A stretch of DNA of 64,000 bases from Asterochloris sp. CNOR1 (lineage: Eukaryota; Chlorophyta; Trebouxiophyceae; Trebouxiales; Trebouxiaceae), in NCBI GenBank assembly GCA_963969365.1, contig OZ017754.1:1426001-1490000 (forward strand), in the 5' to 3' direction. The notes below the pieces were generated by a model, which saw only the letters and a program-made list of their open reading frames with translations, had not been told where the DNA came from and did no database searches. Numbering within the stretch: the first letter of the stretch is position 1; each line of letters opens with the position of its first letter. Both the position numbers and the translations under genes were made by a program. Below are positions 24,206 through 34,561 of the stretch, one piece after another.

Positions 24206-25260
24206 ATGAAGTCTAAGCCAGGCAGTGGCAAGAGGCAAGAGCGCAACTTTGAGATTGTTGTCAACCACATCACCACCAATGAAGACCAGCTGCCTCAGGT
24301 CTCATGGCGGCTCTGAAGGATGTCTTTGGACACAACATCAAGAAGTACTCAGGCACTCTTCACCACAAGTCCGGCAACCACCATGTACATTTCCTTGTGA
24401 TGTCTGAGGCTGCTAAGACCAAGAGCGCTGTCAATGCCAGTATTGCTGCCTCCATGGCACTCATCTTTGGCACACAGACTGACTCTGTGGAAGTGAAGTT
24501 GTTCAATGAGTTGAAAGCAGATGCTGGACCAGCTCACGGCCTGAAGGGGCTTGGCGACTACAGGTCGCTGTACGTGAACAATAACGACCATGAGAATCAC
24601 CGCCCAAAGTATCCTGAGCACAGGACAGTGGAGTTCATGTGTGGTGGAGATTGGGAAATTTCACATGGAGGTGCCAGGAATAGTGCTGGACGACAAGGGC
24701 CAGTGCAAGTGGCAATAGCGGCCATCAGGGCAGGGACTCCAGAGTTGCAGTGCAAAAACTGAGAGGATTTCCAGCGTCTGCTGGAAGCCGCCGCGAAGAG
24801 TGTGGGTGGCACCATATATACCTTGCCGAAGGTACCGGGCTTCTTCAGTACTGTGCCCAAGCGCGTGGAGGGTGACTGCGTCCCCAACCCTGCCTATGAT
24901 GAGGAGGAGTTCAAGGCCCTACCCAAACAGGAGCAAACCAGCAAGCGGAAGCGCACCATGAAGTATATGCAGGGGCCAGACGGGCTAAGCCTAAGGGAGG
25001 AGGTGGTGGTCAAGCACAACTTTCTGGAGGGACACCCTCCTGATTTTTACAGATTCAGGCTCCTTGAGCCAATCAGGAAGTTGCAGATTAACAGGATGCT
25101 CACAGTTCCCAAGTTGAAGCAGCTCTACGAGGAGGCATTCATCGATCTGTTCAAGGACTACCCACCTCCTGGATGGACGTCTGGTCGTGCGCCAGCAAGG
25201 GCATGTGTCAGTTACAATCTGCCAGCAGCACTTATTGCTGATGTGATGAAGGCTAGATGA
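24206..25260 (+). pseudogene. Decayed ORF of Crypton-like element A, possible HUH-type replication protein
   Basis: Reads from ATG 24206 (MKSKPGSGKRQERNFEIVVN), changes frame near 24295-24310, continues from 24304 and meets one in-frame TGA at 24760-24762. It then stays open in the same frame to the stop at 25258-25260, so about 350 codons once formed one ORF. The N-terminal part has a beta-strand-like FEIVVNH followed by GNHHVHFLV. The order resembles motifs I and II (the His-hydrophobic-His pair) of HUH endonucleases, which nick single-stranded DNA to start rolling-circle replication. No clear YxxxK motif or helicase domain was found, so this assignment is tentative. Copy B carries a different plus-strand ORF at the same place. 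Alternatives are an unrelated element-borne DNA-binding protein, or a functional gene with a tiny intron and stop read-through. Confidence 0.4.
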
Positions 25261-25418
25261 TGCAAGCTTGTTTACAAGATCATGAACTTATCTGAATCAC
25301 CATGCCACAGCACAGGTGTGGAAGGTGAGTCCACGTACCACACCGTATGACTTTGTAACAGATTGCGCGAGTGCAGCCCTTTTCAAGGGCCCAGGAGGTC
25401 CTCTTGTGCCACCAGGGA

Positions 25419-25627
25419 TTCAAGTGTAGATGCTGCCAGGTCCAAAAAGCCACCACATGTGGTGGTCAGGCCAGCTCCCTCTGAGTAATACCTTCAAGTG
25501 TAGTTCAAGTGTAGTGGAACCTTTGTTGTGCAGTGGCAAGCCAAAAGTGGTTGATTGGCACGGAGAAAAGGGTTACGCGGACATGCAGATCTTCCGTTCA
25601 TGTAGACCAAGAGTGTTTCAAGTGTAG
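25419..25627. repeat. Four copies of an 11-bp direct repeat (iteron-like)
   Basis: TTCAAGTGTAG occurs at 25419-25429, 25493-25503, 25504-25514 (directly adjacent to the previous one) and 25617-25627, all in the same orientation, just after the decayed plus-strand ORF. Exact repetition of an 11-mer four times in 210 bp is very unlikely by chance. Confidence 0.85.
25450..25465. repeat. 16-bp perfect palindrome
   Basis: CCACCACATGTGGTGG, perfectly self-complementary, between the first and second 11-bp repeats. It could form a cruciform or bind a dimeric protein. Confidence 0.85.
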
Positions 25628-25635
25628 TCTGTTGG

Positions 25636-25661
25636 GGGGGCAAGCCTGCAGGCTTGCCCCC
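25636..25661. repeat. 26-bp perfect palindrome between convergent ORFs
   Basis: Five G, then CAAGCCTGCAGGCTTG, then five C: a perfect inverted repeat. It lies nine bases after the last 11-bp repeat and between the convergent ORFs of element A. In copy B only the right arm (GGCTTGCCCCC, about 39598-39608) survives. Possible roles are transcript end formation, an origin hairpin, or an internal element boundary. Confidence 0.85.
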
Positions 25662-25804
25662 TTGCATGAGATCTGATTTTGTGGAGTGAAATCTGACTTT
25701 CTGAGTGAAGTGTTACACCGCTCAGTAAGATATGAGAAATGTACCTGTGCAGGTAATTGGCGGTAGGAATTTCGATTTAGATCAGCAAACAATCAAAGGC
25801 TTGC

Positions 25805-28800
25805 TCAGCTGCTCTGCTTACGCTTGCCAAGCAGCTTGGAATCACTGCTGTACCTGCTGCAGAGCTGCTGCAGTGAGCTGACTGTCCTGGTGGCGAAAAT
25901 TCGCTCACGTTCCATTTCTAAAGCCCCGACCACAGCAGCCATGGTGCTTCCCAAGGCAACCATGCGGTTCCTGACCTCAGCAGCAATGCCATTTTTGAAT
26001 CTTGAGAAGGCCATGCTGCTGGCCCTTGCTTCTTTCTTGCTGCCATGCCACCTGCGGAGGTCTGAAGGCACCGCTGAGATCTTGGAGAACGCCTCAAATG
26101 CTTCTGGGACTGTCTGGAGCTCTGAGAGCTTCCACACCTGCAGTTCACAAGGCGACAAGGTCTGACCAGTACACAGGCAGTCAAGCTGAAAGGCAATTGA
26201 CTGCATACCTGTTTCTCGACCAAAAAGGAGTCCCTCTCATCCCCGGGGCTCAGCGCACTGAGGGCCTGAGGCGGCAGAGTAACGCCATAGCTGGCCTTTG
26301 AAGCCAGAGGCACCCACGGCATGGGGTTGGCGGATGCTGGAGGCTGAACACTGGAAAGAGGCACCTGGGGCAGCATCAATACAGGGGCAACTGGCATAGG
26401 CGTGGCCTCCTTTCCACTTAGCGTCTTGAAGAAAGCCTGCGACATGGCAGGGGAAAGGGTCAGAGCATGGTTGATCTAGATCTAGACACCTCAAGGCCAC
26501 AGCGCTCACCATTGGGTTGGTGAAAAATTCATTTTTGTCGTTGAGAATCCTCTCAGCGGCAATGTGTTTGTCCCATGTCTCTTGCCGCAGCTGCTTGCAT
26601 ACAGCGCTCTGCAGAAGGCGACTGGCTGCTGGCGGGATGGTGCGGAGCCACTGGTCCCCATATGACTGAATTCTCAAGCTGGCATTCTGCACAAACACCT
26701 GCCGCAGGTGGTCGATGACGCGTAAGGGCGCCAGCAAAGGATGTGCAGGGTGGCATCGCACGCCAGCTTGGCGCAGGAGCACTGTCAAGCCCAATGATGA
26801 TGCGATCCAGCACATCCTCCTCAGCCTGCAGAACACACCAGATCAGTCCCCCCATTCCCCAATTTTGGTGATTTGCGTGAGAAGCACTGGCACTGCAGCG
26901 ACCTTACCTTGAAATCAGCCTGACCCAAACGATGATTCTCCTTCCAGTCCTGTCCCCACCCAGCCAGCCTGTGGGCTGTGTCTGGGTCAAAGATGCAATA
27001 CAGGTCTGTGGTGTCAGACTCATGCCTGCATGGCACAACACTGGTCAGCTGGAGATAATGTTGTTCAAATTGCACAGCATGGCCTGAGTTGCCTACCTCG
27101 CCGCCATCTTGATCTCCGCTTTGTTGATGCCCACATTCTTTGCCGCCTCCACACCATGCTTCTTGAATTTGTGGCTGACTTCCCCTTTTGTTGAGTACCC
27201 ATCAAGCCTGCCACAGGGCACACCTGCGATGTAACAAGCCACAGATGTCACCCACAGCCGTGTCCAAAATGTGAAGCATTAACACACGGGCTCACCAGCA
27301 AGGTCAAAAGCCTGCCGAAGGTGAACATTGAGGGTCTGCCCGCTCATGGGCTGATTGCCCTGCATGCTAGGGGCTGCAACAATGTAGTTGGCCAGATCCT
27401 CAAGTTTGATGCCCCTGTGGAAGGTAGCGACAGCCAGGTCGGCAAGCGCTGCCTGAGGACAGATGCGATGGTCTCGATACCTGCGGCAGAGGAGGCATAA
27501 AAACTGAGAACACACTGCAGCAAACTGCCAAGTGCGTCTGACAACATGAATGCGCATACCTGACGACACCAGGAATATCCACCTGCCCAGGCTTCACAGT
27601 CTTCCCCTGCATGCTACCACAGAGGACTGCCACAGAGGGCGTTGGCCCCACACCATCCTGCGTCCTCAGTGCCAGGCAGCTCCAGGGAAGCTTGCGCAGG
27701 TCAGAGCGGCCCAGTGTGGCTGGCATGAACGTCATTGCCATCCTCAGCAGACAGGCCCACTGCCACTGCTTCTGCTGGAACGCTTTTTGCAGGGACTGGC
27801 GAAGCTGCCCTGCGCTCAGTGCAGCATCCACCTGCACATTCAAACAGCAACTTGACGCATGAAAGTCACAAGTAGCGGCTGGGCTTGTGCCAGCCGAGCT
27901 GATGGAACGTTTCAAGACAGACAGATAATCTCATGGAGAGAAGTGGATGAACAAAGCAGAGCTAGGAAGCATGTCAGTCATCTGTTCAGCCAACCCTGAG
28001 AACACCCAGCGCTGAGACTTCTTGGCCGATGGCAGCTTGGAAGCCATGGTCAGGGCAAAGACGCCAGCTTCGTTGATCCAGGCTGATGCCAGCCCACCAC
28101 AGTCCACCGACATCGACCTCAAAACAGGGAAGCCCTTCGAGGTCCATACACACCTGAGCTGCCACCTGCGCATTGAGGTTCTCAGCCTGCATCTCCTTGC
28201 CACGTGCATGGACCAAGTCCCTAACTGCCTGAATCTCCAGGGGTGCGGGTACATCTGAGGTGATGCGGCCCTGTGAGTACTGCTCTCTGCGGACTTCCTT
28301 GAGGTGGCACAGATAATCACTGCACACACCAGGCCAAAGTTGGGGAGGGCAAGACTTGAGTGCAGCTCAGACACGGCAGTGGAGTGGCCTCTCACCCCAC
28401 ACTGCTGAATGAGTATCGAGCACCATTCGGCTGCACTGCCTCATCCACAAGCCATATCGAGAACTCAAGAATCTTGGCCTGGGACATGAGGTCGCCATCA
28501 GGGGACGCCTCCTGCTCACAGTATCTCTGCAAGATTGGGTGTGTATGAGCGACATGTCCTCGTAAGCATCAAGGGCGCCATGAAGAACGGGATCAAAGGC
28601 CTACGGTGTCAACCTTCCAGAGCTTGGCAGCGGATTTTCCAGCCTGGACTGTGTTGTGTGGCTTAGCCGCACCATGACGTACATTGATGTGCTGGGTGCA
28701 CCGGAGAATACGAGCTTCCTCCTCAGGAGTGTTAGGCATGGTTGCTGCAAAACCAACTGCTGCGTCTGGGATTGGTGCTCCATTCTGCTGGCCCAAGGTC

Positions 28801-28860
28801 TCTAAACTGTGCACACCAAGGGCAGAGACCGGCACTGGCTGGAGATCATCCACCACGCCA
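25805..28860 (-). CDS. Crypton-type tyrosine recombinase (CBF3/NDC10-like), copy A
   Basis: Element-encoded integrase-like protein read through several exons on the minus strand; the stop is at 25805-25807. Exons in order give HNTVQAGKSAAKLWK (about 28.63-28.7 kb), CEQEASPDGDLMSQAKILEF (about 28.45-28.53 kb) and APLEIQAVRDLVHARGKEMQ (about 28.2 kb). Next come MTFMPATLGRSDLRKLPW (about 27.7 kb), then RICPQAALADLAVATFHRGI and NVHLRQAFDLAG (27.3-27.5 kb). An exon with FKKHGVEAAKNVGI (about 27.1 kb) is followed by RHESDTTDLYCIFDPDTAHR (about 26.97-27.03 kb). The DL-L strand region, the H-x3-A helix and the nucleophile-like Tyr in DLYCIF followed by DP follow the order of the NDC10_II/Crypton recombinase fold. 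C-terminal exons (26.3-26.8 kb and 25.8-26.2 kb) are helical. Exact exon ends and the start are not fixed (upstream sequence to about 29029 may be coding). Assignment to Cryptons is by motif order only. Confidence 0.55.
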
Positions 28861-29281
28861 GACAGGTGTCTGCAGGCTTGATTAATGGCCGCTCTGAGAG
28901 AACGGGGGCTGTCTGGGGAGCAACCTTCCTGCCATGCAGTTGTGCTATGTAGTCCCCAGCCAGCCCCAGGTTGATGACATGGTTAATGTAGCTGCTGTAC
29001 TGAACAGATGGCACTTGGTAGTGCTGCATGAAGATGGAGCTGGGAACTTTGGCGCGCTAGGGTTTCTGACCTAGTACTTAGGTCGGAAGGCAAAAGACCA
29101 TTTCCGTTGAATTCGACAGCAACCTCCCCTGGCAATAAAGCTTGGCGTGCACTGAGGTAGGCGCCCTTTGCCGGAGGTGCAGCATCATCCTTTTCCTGCA
29201 GCATGCAAGCCCTCAACAAGGGCCTGTGACTGAGCTCTGCCGGCTCACATCATGTTGCATCTGGGCCACGCTGCAGGAGCC
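28861..29281. other. Right edge of element A and upstream region of CR gene 1
   Basis: The minus-strand frame of the recombinase can be followed to about 29029 without a firm start. From about 29050 the sequence becomes the upstream region of the plus-strand CR gene. No TATA box was identified. The boundary between element and CR gene is unresolved. Confidence 0.35.
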
Positions 29282-32200
29282 ATGGCAGACTGGCCAGACA
29301 AGTTGGAGGCTCTCGACATCCCAGAAAACGAGGTCCCTGGCCTGACCATGGCAGATAAGCCCACACTGGAGGGCAAGCTGCTGCAGCTTCCAGATGACAA
29401 AGCTGCCCGCTTCTTCAACGGCGCGCCCATGGATGTCTTGAAAAAGCTGCGGACTTTGCTGCCAGAGGCAAATGCAGGCAAGCTCACAGGTTTGCATGAC
29501 TACCTGACTGGCACTTGACAATCAATTGGCACACTTGGCGGGCAGGTGTTTGCAGCACACTCAATGTCAGAGCGCCCAGGGTGTCTCATCCTCGTGAGCT
29601 CTTTGCAGTGTTTTGTGAGTGCAGAGGCTTAGCAACTGCTGGGCTGCACGTCGTGGTCAAGGCCTCTGTGGCAGTCATGTGCTGGGAAACATCTGGATGA
29701 TGCATCTGGCAAAACCATGCTGTGACTGGATGTGCCCTGCTGGCTGGGTATGTTGTGGGCACCCCAGCCTACGGCGTGTGGTTTGTGGCTCTGAAGCCGG
29801 TTTGGGTTGGGGATGATCCTTCATGGTGAGTGACAGGCTTGCAGGCGAATGCCCCCAGTGAGGGCCTGCTGCCACCCTGGCTGGTGAATGCTCTGAGCCC
29901 CCGGATGAGATGCTCTGGTGCTCTGATGCACTTGTCTGCATCACCACAGCTGAGGGCGGTGGGGTGCCTGCTGCTTGAGCAGCCTGTGGAGGTGAGCAGG
30001 TGCTCCAGGGTTGCAGGAGTTGTCAACAGCATGCAGCGCACCTAGGGAGGCGCTCTTCAGGGTAACTGCCTTGCTAGACTCAGCTTTCGGACGCAACAGG
30101 TGGCTGGAGGTGAAAATCCAACCAGGGCTGCAAGTTTTGACCTGCTCATCCTGCTCAAGGGACAGCTCCCTTGAAGGTGGGCATGAATTGGCGGGGCTGC
30201 AGGGGTACCTGTTCTGCATCGTGTGTGGGAGGTGCTCTTCAGGTCCCTGCTAGCAGTGTTTGCAGATGCTCGCCCACAGGTTACATCTGCTGGTGCTCTG
30301 GTTGTTCTGTTGGGCTGGCCCGCAGTAGCAGGATCTAGGGCAGCATGAGGAGGTGTGTAGACGTGCTGGGCCTCCTTGCCGGGTTTGAATGAGGATGGGT
30401 GCTATAGGTTGAAGCGTCGTCTCCTTGTTCTGACAATGTCCTAAATGTGCAGGCCAGCGACGCCGTGAGATTGGCAACCAAAGCGGCAGCACAGTTTTGC
30501 TCAGACAGGGGCCTCACACAGGTGTGACCATGCACTGCTCCAACACTGCAGTGTGATGACTTGTAAGCAAGTCTCTCATTCTGTGAGTGCTCGACAGCCA
30601 GCTGTCATGTCAACATTGTCCTGCTATGCAGGGCAAGAGCTTACGAGGAGACCTATAGCAGGCAGCCCCTATGAAGGCTTGAATGCTCGCCGGGCAACAT
30701 ACCACACCCCTCGCAGAGAGACCTGCTATACAATCTTGGACTTGGTAGCTGAGCAGGGTGTGGTGCTCATGAAGGCACCACCACACAGCGGCAAGACTGC
30801 GCTACTTCAGCTGTTGGAGCAAGCGGCAGGTGCGTGACTCTGTATGGGCGTTTGTCACAAGCACAGCTCTGTGCCATGATGCAGTCTCATCAGCTGGTCA
30901 GATCCTGAGAGCACTCTGCTTCACACATCCTCATCCTAGGCATGAGACAGCTTCGAGGAAGTGTGTGCACATCAGATCTCCTGTGGGCAAAAGTATAATT
31001 TTGGCTGCAGCATCACACCCCAGCTTCCAGGGCAGCCCAGTATACTATGCCTCAATGGCTGGAGTGCTCGACAAGGGTTTCAAACGCCATTGGCAGGACG
31101 TGACTGGGGTCGAGTGGGTGGAGCTCACAGCATCGCCTCGCAGCACGTCTGACATGGATGATGACGCTGCTGATGGAACGGGCCATACCTTGGTGCTCAT
31201 CGATGAGGGTCAGCTGCTGTGGGACAGTGACAAGAGCCAGAGCGGCAGCTTCTGGACGACTTTGAAGAACGTCCTGCAGGGAGGGGGCCACATCTGCATT
31301 GTGATGGCTGCAGCTTATGGCAGCGAGGTGCAGGGCCTGGTGGATGGCACTCCCACCCCGACAGACCTCCAGGGCTTGAAAAGTGTCAATCCCTGGTGAG
31401 CTCAAGGCTGCTACATGTGTGCACTCTCTAGCCATGGAGCTTCTGCTTGGGTACATCCTGTAGTATTGACCTGCAAGATTATGGAGGCTTGCACCATGGT
31501 GTTGTGCACGGTGGTATTGGGCACCCATGCATAGTGCATTGGACTAAGATGCTGGCCCTGCCTGCCAGGGCCTGGTAGCCACGAAAATGTGGCATGCCGC
31601 ATTGCATGCTTGCAGGCCTATGACAGGAGGGAGCCCAGCAATGCAACTTACTGACTTGGAGGTCGAGGAGTTGCGTAAGTCCTTCCTCAGCCATTGCAAC
31701 CTGATGGGCGCAGATGCTGAGGCAATTGCGCCACTTCTGGACTACTGCAGCAACTTGACTAAGAATCAGCCTGGTCCCTTTGTGATATTGTTAGACAAGA
31801 TTGCCCAGGTCTGGCTGTCACTCGCCTCTACAGTGGCCGCCGTTGCTGCTGCATTGTTGCTTACCCCAAGTGCAAGGTTCCTTGCTGCAGTTTAGCCCTG
31901 CAAACTTCACTGGACGGATGCAAGAGCTCCAGGAACGCATGTTTGAATATGTGCTGACAAGGGACCTCTATCATACAATGAGAGCCTTGCGCAGCCTTCA
32001 GCGGTAAGTGATCATCTGCCCAGCGACTTTTGAGCTCAGCAGCATCCCTGCTGAAAGTTTGTGTGTTTGAAGCAGGTATGATGAGATATTGGCGAACCAA
32101 GATGCACTGAACGTCTTTAGGCGCGTCCTTGCTGAAGGACAGGTCTGCACTTGCTTATGCAGCCAGGCCGCTTCATCAACTTGCATGTACTCACCACCAT

Positions 32201-33147
32201 CGTCACTACGGTGCAGATATCTGTGGATACTGTGCACTCAGATCTGGCCAAAGGGCTGGTACGGCGCGGTAGCCTTGTGCAAGTCGAAGATGGGCTTAGA
32301 ACCTTGCTAGAGTTTCCCTCCACATTGCATGCAGAGTACTTCAGGCAAGCTGCTGTCTTCTGCCAGGGGCTTTTTGCTTCAGAATTGGTATGCATGCACA
32401 TGTTTGGGGCTGTGAAAACAGGTACCATCATCACATGTGCTGTGCAGGTATCAGCATCACAAGGCCACCCCTACGAGGGAACTTTTGCCCAGAATTCCCC
32501 TCCATCGGCTGCTGGAGCTCACCATTGAGCGCATGCAGCCACTACAGCTGCAACAGTCACTCAACACAGACAGGCAACTCAGGTTGTGTGAGCGGCACTA
32601 CCAGATGGAGTTCTACAGGTGTGATCAGGGCGAGTACATGACAATGATTTCAGTTCTTACTGTGTGCTGTTTGTCCAAGTGCTGTCTGTAGAGTCACTGT
32701 TGGTTGTTGCAGGGGCCTGCTGGAACTCCTCCCTGACCACTGGCTCTCGCCAGATGTGGGCCCCATGCTTGGCTGCAAGGGCATGCTAGATTATGTGCTC
32801 ATGCCACCACGGTATGGCTTTGAGCTGTTGCGGGAGGGCAAGGACCTTCAGGCGCATCAAGAAAGGTACCTCCTCCCTGTTGCCCTTTAAGAACATGGTC
32901 AGCAGAAACCTCACTTCTGACCATAATTTGTGATTGCAGGTTTACCAAGGGCCTTTACAGGATGCTGCTAGACAAAGGCTATGTTAATTCATACATTGTC
33001 ATTGATCTGCGGTGCTCCAGCTCAGTGCCCAGAACACGGCAAGAGGACAACCTGTGGCATGTCAGCTTCAGTGATGACTTTACTAAGGCTACTGTACGCT
33101 CTGCAGATGCATGCTACAGCAACACCTTGCAACTGAAGCAGGGTTGA
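29282..33147 (+). CDS. Crinkler/RHS (CR)-type P-loop NTPase-nuclease protein, copy 1
   Basis: Predicted NTPase fused to a restriction-endonuclease-fold nuclease, the core of Crinkler-RHS effectors known from oomycetes, chytrids, trypanosomatids and other eukaryotes. Ten exons keep frame: 29282-29489, 30632-30829, about 30894-31395, 31616-31808, 31891-32003, 32076-32142, 32217-32344, 32448-32618, 32713-32865 and 32940-33147 (about 646 residues). Exon 1 is a 69-residue acidic helical header starting MADWPDKLEALDIPENEV. Exon 2 has the Walker A-like APPHSGKTALLQLLEQAA; exon 3 has Walker B HTLVLIDEGQLLW and a sensor-like ICIVMAAAYGSE. The last two exons have the nuclease signature LDYVLMPPRYGFELLREGKD, then H..RF...LYRML and YIVIDLR. 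The exon ending at 32344 uses a GC donor. The acceptor of exon 3 is the least certain junction. Likely nuclear or transposon-derived; the biological role in an alga is unknown. Confidence 0.72.
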
Positions 33148-33282
33148 AAGTTCTCCATTGCTTTGCTGCTAAGTATCAGGTGCATCTTGTGCAAATACCA
33201 CTACCTGCTGAGTACAGAGATCACATGTTGGATGCTGCTGACACGCTGAATGCATCAGCAGGCTCTCTCAAGAAACAGCATA
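30147..33282. repeat. Near-identical 3.1-kb duplication, copy 1
   Basis: Matches the block starting at 35860 with a constant offset of 5,713 bp as far as the stop codon. About ten substitutions were seen by eye and no indel before the stop. Similarity begins abruptly at CATCCTGCTCAAGGG inside intron 1 and ends near AAACAGCATA about 135 bp after the stop. The upstream header exon and most of intron 1 lie outside the duplicated block. Confidence 0.92.
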
Positions 33283-33874
33283 ACTGATGGCACCCAGAGT
33301 TCCTGCTTCAGCATTGATTGGTTGATATAGATTTAAAGTCCGTAGCCTCAATGCACGGGCATAGGACTATGATCATTTCATCCTACCAATGACATTTGCT
33401 GAAGGTGTAGAGGTACAATAAAAGCAGTAAAGTCATATCAGGCGGTCAGTGTACTTGGCTGGTACAGAGGGTGCCGGCGCTCATGACAGGCCTTGGCAAT
33501 GTGCTGGGCTTTATCAAGACGTTGGACTGCAAGCTGAGGTTGCTACTCAGAATGCAAACACCCTGGATCCTGTATGGCGCAGGGGGGCCCACCAACCCCC
33601 CTGATTGGCTTGCCATGCCCTCTCAGCTCGTAGACTTCGCAATCATGAGAGAGTTATGCTTGGGTATGACTGCCACCAACAGTCTTCCCTTCGCAAGGCA
33701 CCAGGCTCCAAGGCGGCACACCCCAAGCAACAACTCAGCATGGGCAATCAAGGAGAAGACAATCATGTGATGAGACTGGCATGCATTGCTGATAAATTTC
33801 TGGGCTCTAATCAGCACCTGGTGAACTGGGGATACACCACGGCACATAGGGGGGTCACCCATGGTGTCTGTTCC
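33283..33874. other. Intergenic stretch between CR gene 1 and the LINE fragment
   Basis: AT-richer sequence after the CR duplication, including an AATAAA-like AATAAAAGC near 33418 and probable 3' sequence of the LINE fragment. No coding exon was recognised; a 99-codon plus-strand frame at 33471-33770 runs antisense to the LINE and has no domain. Confidence 0.4.
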
Positions 33875-34522
33875 TCATTTAGGCCCAGATGCGCCCCCAG
33901 TGATGCCCAGCACATTTGCGTGCTGGAGCATTGCTGCCCTGATGTACGTGGCCACTCGGCTTGGTGCTTGTTGAAACAGCGTCCCCAGCGACTGCTGCTG
34001 CTCCGCAAACAGGTGGCTGTGAGCAGACCGGAGGTCTGCAAGTCCTGGGCAGTGTAGCAGGATATGGCTTTCAACCTCAATCTCGTTTGGTGACCCACAG
34101 ATGCGGCAAGTCCTGTCCTCTCGCTTGAGCTGGGGCAATAGGTATCGCCCAGTCTGTACGCGCAGCTGGTGGCTGCTGCACCTGATGCTGGAATAGGCTC
34201 TGCGCAGCCTGAAGCCTCTAATCCTGGTCAAGTATGTCTGCATGGTATAGGCCGTGTTGGGGCCCCGCATCTGCATGTAGGTGGCCACGGTGACGGCCTG
34301 GCAGTCCCTGAAGCGCTGCTCATGCTGTTCTTTGCTAGGGGCTGTCTCTGCGCTGCCATGTGCCTGCAGTGCACAGAAGGGCGCCAAGGAGAGGTCGCGG
34401 TACGGAAGCCAGCAGACGCCATCATACATAGCCCATAGCAGGGGCTCCTTCTGGAGCTTCAGCTTAGGGTCACGAATGGGTTGTCTGAACCTGTCCACTT
34501 GCCGCTGCCAATGCACTGCCAA
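33875..34522 (-). mobile_element. 5'-truncated non-LTR retrotransposon (LINE) fragment, C-terminus of the reverse-transcriptase ORF
   Basis: An open frame of about 215 codons on the minus strand ends at 33875. Its sequence has the post-reverse-transcriptase arrangement: a basic segment (RGFRLRRAYSSIRC), a basic stretch QLRVQTGRYLLPQLKRED, and a zinc knuckle-like C-x2-C ... H-x4-C in TCRICGSPNEIEVESHILLHC. No polymerase motifs lie upstream, so the copy is 5'-truncated, as LINE insertions often are. Chlorella-group algae carry such elements (Zepp is the known example), but family membership was not established. It sits between the two CR genes. Confidence 0.65.
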
Positions 34523-34545
34523 GGGATATGCCTGACAGCTGTGGC

Positions 34546-34561
34546 AACCCTAGCTAGGGTT
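34546..34561. repeat. 16-bp perfect palindrome of two opposed telomere-like units
   Basis: AACCCTAGCTAGGGTT is perfectly palindromic. Each half is a permutation of the plant/Chlorella telomere unit (CCCTAAA/TTTAGGG). It lies about 25 bp upstream of the 5' end of the LINE frame. Confidence 0.7.

Larger units (their letters stand above)
23995..29110. mobile_element. Crypton-like tyrosine-recombinase element, copy A (limits approximate)
   Basis: Recognised by comparison with a second, shorter copy at about 39.1-41.4 kb. Shared parts are the left flank (about 24000-24140 against 39185-39340) and the block running from about 25640 to 27440 (against 39600-41403). It carries a decayed plus-strand ORF (24206-25260) facing a minus-strand recombinase gene (25805 to about 28.9 kb). 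Between the two is a repeat/palindrome cluster (25419-25661). The right limit is not defined because the second copy is truncated there. No target-site duplication was identified. Crypton-type elements move by a tyrosine recombinase and have no long terminal repeats. Confidence 0.6.

Noticed and set aside
29213-29521. Minus-strand frame opposite the CR header exon
   Set aside because: The plus-strand header has an ATG, matching phase-1 donor and joins exon 2; the minus frame has no family resemblance.
30998-31036. Possible 38-bp intron in the CR genes
   Set aside because: GTATAA...CAG would fit one acceptor choice for exon 3, but a continuous reading from acceptor 30893 needs no such tiny intron, so the simpler model was kept.
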